In this document: positions 63,986-64,000 of the stretch, one piece after another
Position numbering within the stretch: position 1 is the first letter of the stretch
How the letters are laid out: each line of letters starts with the position of its first letter
Assembly: GCF_000761245.1 (NCBI RefSeq)
Contig: NZ_AWOR01000045.1
Span: forward strand, 62,001 to 126,000
DNA from: Comamonas testosteroni
GTDB lineage: Bacteria; Pseudomonadota; Gammaproteobacteria; Burkholderiales; Burkholderiaceae_C
Reading direction: 5' to 3'
Length of the DNA stretch: 64,000 nucleotides
The notes under the pieces: generated by a model
Told to the model about the DNA's origin: nothing
Seen by the model: the letters and a program-made list of their open reading frames with translations, nothing else
Databases searched by the model: none
Position numbers and translations under genes: made by a program

Positions 63986-64000
63986 AAATAAGACCTACCG

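Overview
The window looks like chromosome of a GC-rich betaproteobacterium of the family Comamonadaceae, most likely Comamonas. I base this on the divergent ppc / hemC-hemD-hemX-hemY block, flhDC in the betaproteobacterial form, the xseB-ispA-dxs cluster, TRAP transporters with TakP-like binding proteins, and two families of short intergenic repeats that I associate from memory with Comamonadaceae. This is family-level pattern recognition, not a database match. I see no rRNA, tRNA, CRISPR array, transposase, integrase or prophage gene.

Layout: 1-6.4 kb holds the end of mutS, a chemoreceptor, an Anbu-type proteasome-like peptidase, an alpha/beta hydrolase, uppP and a PsiF-family gene. 6.5-10.1 kb is an iron-uptake pair (PepSY membrane protein and TonB-dependent receptor) behind Fur-box-like sites. 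10.3-12.9 kb is a tight cassette of two small membrane proteins followed by a LytS-type kinase and a LytTR regulator; it meets a lone ABC ATPase tail to tail. 13.6-15.0 kb has three small genes. 15.0-24.8 kb is a four-gene RND efflux operon of the MdtABC type plus an outer-membrane lipoprotein. 25.0-33.6 kb has an NTF2-like gene, a cytosolic molybdenum hydroxylase (coxS-coxL-coxM) with maturation genes (coxD-coxE-coxG), and a divergent GAF/Fis regulator. 33.9-39.5 kb is a TRAP region: dctQ-dctM facing two tandem dctP paralogues. 39.7-42.9 kb is dxs-ispA-xseB (isoprenoid precursors), divergent from a stand-alone Rieske oxygenase at 43.3-44.5 kb. Next come an EamA transporter, a mercaptopyruvate-type sulfurtransferase, flhDC, ppc and hemCDXY. 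55.9-60.6 kb is a second molybdenum hydroxylase, Tat-exported and linked to a triheme cytochrome c. The window ends with cytochrome b561, two YceI proteins and a VOC-fold protein.

How the genes work together: most blocks are ordinary housekeeping (haem, isoprenoids, anaplerosis, wall-lipid recycling). The accessory signal lies in two different molybdenum hydroxylases of unknown substrate. One is cytosolic with FAD and carries the AYRGAGR active-site loop rather than that of true CO dehydrogenase. The other is periplasmic and passes electrons to cytochrome c. A TRAP carboxylate uptake system with duplicated binding proteins also points to aromatic or organic-acid metabolism.

The most system-like unfamiliar unit is the DUF2306 / 2TM / LytS / LytTR cassette with its convergent ABC ATPase. 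The most unusual DNA-level feature is a palindromic repeat present in eight copies, all in one orientation, two of which abut start codons. I found no clearly unprecedented defence or mobile system.
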